Assembly (NCBI RefSeq): GCF_031181385.1
Contig: NZ_JAPSKV010000006.1
Location: forward strand, 62,001 to 126,000
Reading direction: 5' to 3'
DNA length: 64,000 bases
DNA from: Fredinandcohnia onubensis
Lineage (GTDB): Bacteria > Bacillota > Bacilli > Bacillales > Bacillaceae_L
Under the pieces are notes generated by a model. That model searched no databases. It was not told the DNA's origin and was given only the letters and a program-made list of their open reading frames with translations. Position 1 is the first letter of the stretch. The number at the start of each line of letters is the position of its first letter. Positions 61,846 through 64,000 of the stretch are shown here, in pieces. The translations under genes were made by a program, and so were the position numbers.

Positions 61846-62028
61846 CAGTGGCATCATGAAACCACTAATGATATTTTTGAATTTGGGGAGTATTTTCGAG
61901 CGAAACAACCTGATTACTGGAATAAAGAAATCCAGACAAAAGAGAAATGGCGTGAAGTATACAAGGATATGACGTTCGATATTCATGTTACATCAAAAAT
62001 CCAAAGAGTGGGTACAAAGGCAAAATAA
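61846..62028 (+). pseudogene. C-terminal remnant of a Ger(x)C-family spore germination gene
   Basis: Only the last ~60 codons survive: after an in-frame stop at 61843-61845 the frame reads ETTNDIFEFGEYFRAKQPDYWNKEI ... FDIHVTSKIQRVGTKAK and ends at TAA 62026-62028. DIFxFGExxRxKxPxxW and xIxRxGT are hallmark C-terminal motifs of GerAC-type lipoproteins of nutrient receptors. The first 300 or so residues are missing, and the break lies close to repeat B. The fragment has no plausible start and should be non-functional. Confidence 0.75.
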
Positions 62029-62052
62029 CCTTATCGTACTGAAGGAGTTTAT

Positions 62053-62256
62053 ATGGTATTTATCGGGTATTTAAATTACATAGTTGTCCTAAGTGTAATG
62101 ACAGGGGTCTTAATACTCGTGATTGATGTGAAGAGTTATAAAACCCAGAATATGCAAAAAGAGACAAAGGTTAGCACATTTCTAGGGTGGTTTAATATAT
62201 CAGCTGGGGTACTTGTTTTTTGCTTGAATTGGTTATATCAGCAGTTTTTTTGGTGA
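62053..62256 (+). CDS. CLC_0170-like small two-helix membrane protein
   Basis: 67 residues, ATG after CTGAAGGAGTTT. Two membrane helices (about 6-25, LNYIVVLSVMTGVLILVIDV, and about 46-64, FLGWFNISAGVLVFCLNWLY) flank a charged loop (KSYKTQNMQKETKVS). Such small proteins are encoded next to gerA/gerB/gerC genes in spore formers. Here it lies 24 bp after the gerC remnant, so it is probably the surviving tail of the same lost operon. Whether it is still expressed is unknown. Confidence 0.65.
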   Translation: MVFIGYLNYIVVLSVMTGVLILVIDVKSYKTQNMQKETKVSTFLGWFNISAGVLVFCLNWLYQQFFW

Positions 62257-62289
62257 GTAAATTGTAAGACGTTTGTTTGAGTATAAAAT

Positions 62290-62322
62290 GCCCCTAGAAA
62301 CATTCAAAAAGTTCTAGGGGCT
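62290..62322. terminator. Bidirectional terminator
   Basis: GCCCCTAGAA/TTCTAGGGGC stem with a 12-nt loop between convergent genes ending at 62256 and 62331. Confidence 0.8.
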
Positions 62323-62330
62323 ATCTTCAT

Positions 62331-63296
62331 TTAGATTTCCAACGGCCGTAAATTTGCTTCAATTTCACTTCGTTTTGGTTCTAAAAATGCTGGAAGTGCA
62401 AGTCTTTCGCCTAATGTTTCTAGTGGTTCATCTACATCAAACCCAGGAGTGTCAGTTGAGAGTTCAAATAATATACCATTTGGTTCTCTAAAGTACAATG
62501 CTTTGAAGTAATAGCGGTCTACCTTACCAGAGTTGGGAAGGCGTGTTTGTTTTATTTTTGTAAACCAATCTTCATATTCCTCTTCGTTCGGAATGCGGAA
62601 GGCCACATGGTGCACACCACCACGTCCCAAACGTTCTTTTGGTAGATCAGGTCGTGTTTCAATATGAAGTTCTGCTCCAGATCCACCTTCACCGGTCGCA
62701 TAAACTAGGATTTCAGGATAATTACCTGCAAGCGATGGGTAGCTGCCGACCTTTCGGAAGCCCATGACATCCGTCAAAATTTTCACAGTAGGTTCAGCGT
62801 TGGCAACGGTTAATGTGACTGGTCCGAGCCCAATTATCGCATGCTCAGTTGGGATTCCGCCGGTTTCCCATGGTTCACCTGCAGGAACTCCAGCTTCACC
62901 ATTATCCGCAACAAGGATGATTCTTGAGCCTTCATAATCCTGTAATGCCAAAGTATCACGTCCAGCTCGCTTAGTGATTTCTTCAGTTAAAATGTGGTAC
63001 TCTGCTAATCGCTTCTTCCAAAAATACAAAGAATCAGTTGATTTCACACGTAGTGAAGTGGAAGAAATACTTGATACTCCAGGGTGTGTTCGTCCGAGCC
63101 CAGGTATATCAAAGAATGTAATTTCAGTTCCCGGATTTCCTTTCGCATCTCCATAGAATAGATGGTAGGATTGCGTATTATCTTGGTTAACTGTTTTCTT
63201 GATTAGGCGCATTCCTAATACTTTTGTATAAAATTCAAAGTTTCTCTCTGCTTTGCCAGTGAGTAACGAAACATGATGTAAGCCAAGTAATTGCAT
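62331..63296 (-). CDS. mhqE: Ring-cleaving dioxygenase of the MhqE/MhqO type (VOC/glyoxalase fold)
   Basis: 321 residues from ATG 63296, set by TGGGGGAGTG; earlier in-frame starts lie across the operator. Two tandem vicinal-oxygen-chelate modules: first MQLLGLHHVSLLTGKAERNFEFYTKVLG with metal His, second GRGGVHHVAFRIPNEEEYEDW with His, and ALYFREPNGILFELSTDTPGF with the Glu ligand. B. subtilis MhqA/E/O are hydroquinone-specific extradiol dioxygenases under MhqR. The perfect palindromic box upstream supports that role. MhqO is an equally possible orthologue name. Confidence 0.85.
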   Translation of the reverse strand: MQLLGLHHVSLLTGKAERNFEFYTKVLGMRLIKKTVNQDNTQSYHLFYGDAKGNPGTEITFFDIPGLGRTHPGVSSISSTSLRVKSTDSLYFWKKRLAEYHILTEEITKRAGRDTLALQDYEGSRIILVADNGEAGVPAGEPWETGGIPTEHAIIGLGPVTLTVANAEPTVKILTDVMGFRKVGSYPSLAGNYPEILVYATGEGGSGAELHIETRPDLPKERLGRGGVHHVAFRIPNEEEYEDWFTKIKQTRLPNSGKVDRYYFKALYFREPNGILFELSTDTPGFDVDEPLETLGERLALPAFLEPKRSEIEANLRPLEI

Positions 63297-63318
63297 GTTC
63301 ACTCCCCCAATAAAATAA

Positions 63319-63340
63319 ATTATCTTGAATTCAAGATAAT
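63319..63340 (-). promoter_or_regulatory. MhqR-like operator before the dioxygenase gene
   Basis: Perfect 22-bp palindrome with core TATCTTGAATTCAAGATA. It sits 22 bp upstream of the start codon, and a -10-like TATGAT on the minus strand (63339-63344) overlaps its far end. Confidence 0.8.
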
Positions 63341-63367
63341 CATACCACAGAATAGTTAATATAGAAA

Positions 63368-63389
63368 AGGCCAAGGAAACCCTTGGCCT
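63368..63389 (-). terminator. Terminator of the small spore-protein-like gene
   Basis: AGGCCAAGG/CCTTGGCCT stem followed on the minus strand by TTTTCTAT. Confidence 0.75.
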
Positions 63390-63396
63390 GAGTTAA

Positions 63397-63546
63397 CTAT
63401 TTCTTTTTCTTCTTTTGAACGTTTTGTTTTTCTGCTTCTACTTCTGTATAGGATGCAAATTCAACAAGTTCTTCACTAATTCTATTTCCTTTTTTTGCAT
63501 TATTATTTCGTTGTGCATTCGCATTTCCACGCTTTGTTCGTCCCAT
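63397..63546 (-). CDS. Small basic protein with a gamma-SASP-like motif
   Basis: 49 residues from ATG 63546, with TGGAGTTG about 9 nt upstream; longer in-frame starts have no ribosome site. The N-terminus MGRTKRGNANAQRNNNAKKGN is basic and Asn-rich. The centre ISEELVEFASYTEVEAEKQN resembles the EFASETDVAEVRKQN segment of the gamma-type SASP encoded just upstream, which holds the germination-protease cleavage site. The tail is poly-Lys. Probably a spore-core protein; not a classified SASP family I can name. Confidence 0.65.
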   Translation of the reverse strand: MGRTKRGNANAQRNNNAKKGNRISEELVEFASYTEVEAEKQNVQKKKKK

Positions 63547-63638
63547 TTCGTTCAACTCCATTCTAAACATTTCACTTTGTAGTATGAGTAGTTTGAACCC
63601 ATTAATGTAAGACCATTTATCCATTTTACTTGTTGAAA

Positions 63639-63664
63639 AATACCCTCACAGGTGTGAGGGTATT
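63639..63664 (-). terminator. Terminator of the gamma-type SASP gene
   Basis: Perfect AATACCCTCACA/TGTGAGGGTATT stem followed on the minus strand by TTTTCAAC. Confidence 0.85.
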
Positions 63665-63680
63665 ACTAATGGCAGGTGTA

Positions 63681-64000
63681 CTAGCGATTTTTATTAGCCT
63701 GAGATTGCTGGTTCTGTTTACGAACTTCAGCAACATCCGTTTCGCTAGCAAATTCGGTACTGAAAGAGGATCCGGTTGAAGTGAATTGTTGTTGCCCAAC
63801 AGATTGTTGGAGCTGCTGTGCGGACTGCTCTATCTGGTTTAACTGCTGAGCAGCATTCAATTCACGTCCTGCAAATCCAGGGGCAGATTGTTGCACTTGT
63901 GGTGAGCTTTGTTGGAACTGCTGTGCATTCATTTGCTCTGTTTGCGCCAACTGCTTGGCTGTTTGTTTAATTTGGTTAAGTGCAGCTTGAGCCTGTGCTG
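63681..64000 (-). CDS. sspE: Gamma-type small acid-soluble spore protein, 5' end outside window
   Basis: About 106 C-terminal codons are visible; the reading frame continues past the right edge (…AQAQAALNQIKQTAKQLAQTEQ before the TTG at 63950), so the start is not in the window. It is extremely rich in Gln, Ala and Ser without Trp or Cys, and ends STEFASETDVAEVRKQNQQSQ plus a short basic tail. This carries the GPR protease site (EFA/SE) of gamma-type SASPs. Gamma-type SASPs store amino acids in the spore core and are degraded on germination. The protein would be longer than the usual ~85 residues. Confidence 0.85.
   Translation of the reverse strand, partial: AQAQAALNQIKQTAKQLAQTEQMNAQQFQQSSPQVQQSAPGFAGRELNAAQQLNQIEQSAQQLQQSVGQQQFTSTGSSFSTEFASETDVAEVRKQNQQSQANKNR

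Noticed and set aside
61709-61972. 87-residue open frame across repeat B and the gerC remnant
   Set aside because: It runs through the repeat and reads the germination motifs out of frame; the true coding remnant is in another frame.

Overview
The window looks like chromosomal DNA of an endospore-forming Bacillaceae member (Bacillus sensu lato). Gene starts have strong GGAGG-type ribosome sites, TTG and GTG starts are frequent, and the DNA is AT-rich. It carries a gamma-type small acid-soluble spore protein, a remnant of a Ger(x)C germination gene, a Gmad2 lipoprotein, and CcpA-, FNR- and MhqR-like sites. No rRNA, tRNA, CRISPR array, prophage or intact insertion sequence was seen.

Layout. 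(1) 1-9759: a secreted PIG-L deacetylase diverges from a ROK repressor. The repressor is followed by a complete Fe3+/polyamine-type ABC importer, a creatininase-family amidohydrolase, an argininosuccinate-lyase-superfamily enzyme and a BadF/GlcNAc-kinase-type sugar kinase. Two XylR-type operators and a cre box lie between the divergent genes. This reads as one catabolic system for an unidentified, probably N-acyl amino sugar-containing, conjugate, and it is the best candidate here for an undescribed pathway. (2) 9880-11501: a small helical protein, a YitT-type membrane protein and a Gmad2 lipoprotein. (3) 11720-24462: a self-contained acid uptake and beta-oxidation locus: hydroxyacyl-CoA dehydrogenase, enoyl-CoA hydratase, thiolase, acyl-CoA ligase, a five-gene Liv-type ABC importer, acyl-CoA dehydrogenase and a GAF/PucR-type regulator. 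(4) 24671-30172: a cystine-type ABC importer, an FMN reductase, an M20 amidohydrolase and a frameshifted Gfo/Idh/MocA oxidoreductase. (5) 30319-34548: a LytS/LytR-type two-component system, a CstA-type pyruvate/peptide transporter and a 49-residue membrane protein that starts immediately after it.

(6) 34719-38894: a cysteine-free HesB-like protein, an FNR-box-associated DUF438/hemerythrin/PAS protein, a DUF2243 pair, small spore-former proteins, a 52-bp tandem repeat and a TVP38 protein. (7) 38929-42462: an OmpR-type two-component system with two PepSY proteins. Each PepSY gene is preceded by a nearly identical 18-bp direct-repeat operator. (8) 42637-54527: a Ca2+/cation antiporter, DUF1284, a DUF1646 permease, a MarR-MMPL efflux pair with a perfect 27-bp operator, divergent thiol-redox genes around a symmetric site, a DUF1836 regulator, GDSL hydrolase, peptide deformylase, a MalY/PatB-type lyase and a DUF4064 protein. 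(9) 54908-58044: a TAXI-TRAP transporter. (10) 58088-64000: DUF3231, a lipoprotein, an MhqD-type esterase and an MhqE/O-type dioxygenase that share MhqR-like operators. Between these last two lies a NERD-nuclease gene flanked by 64-bp direct repeats, next to remnants of a germination operon. The window closes with spore-protein genes.

A structured dispersed repeat occurs three times. Two copies lie inside the first ABC operon, where they separate the binding-protein, transporter and enzyme segments. One of them supplies the stop codon of the permease. All functional assignments are from reading the sequence and protein motifs; no database search was run.
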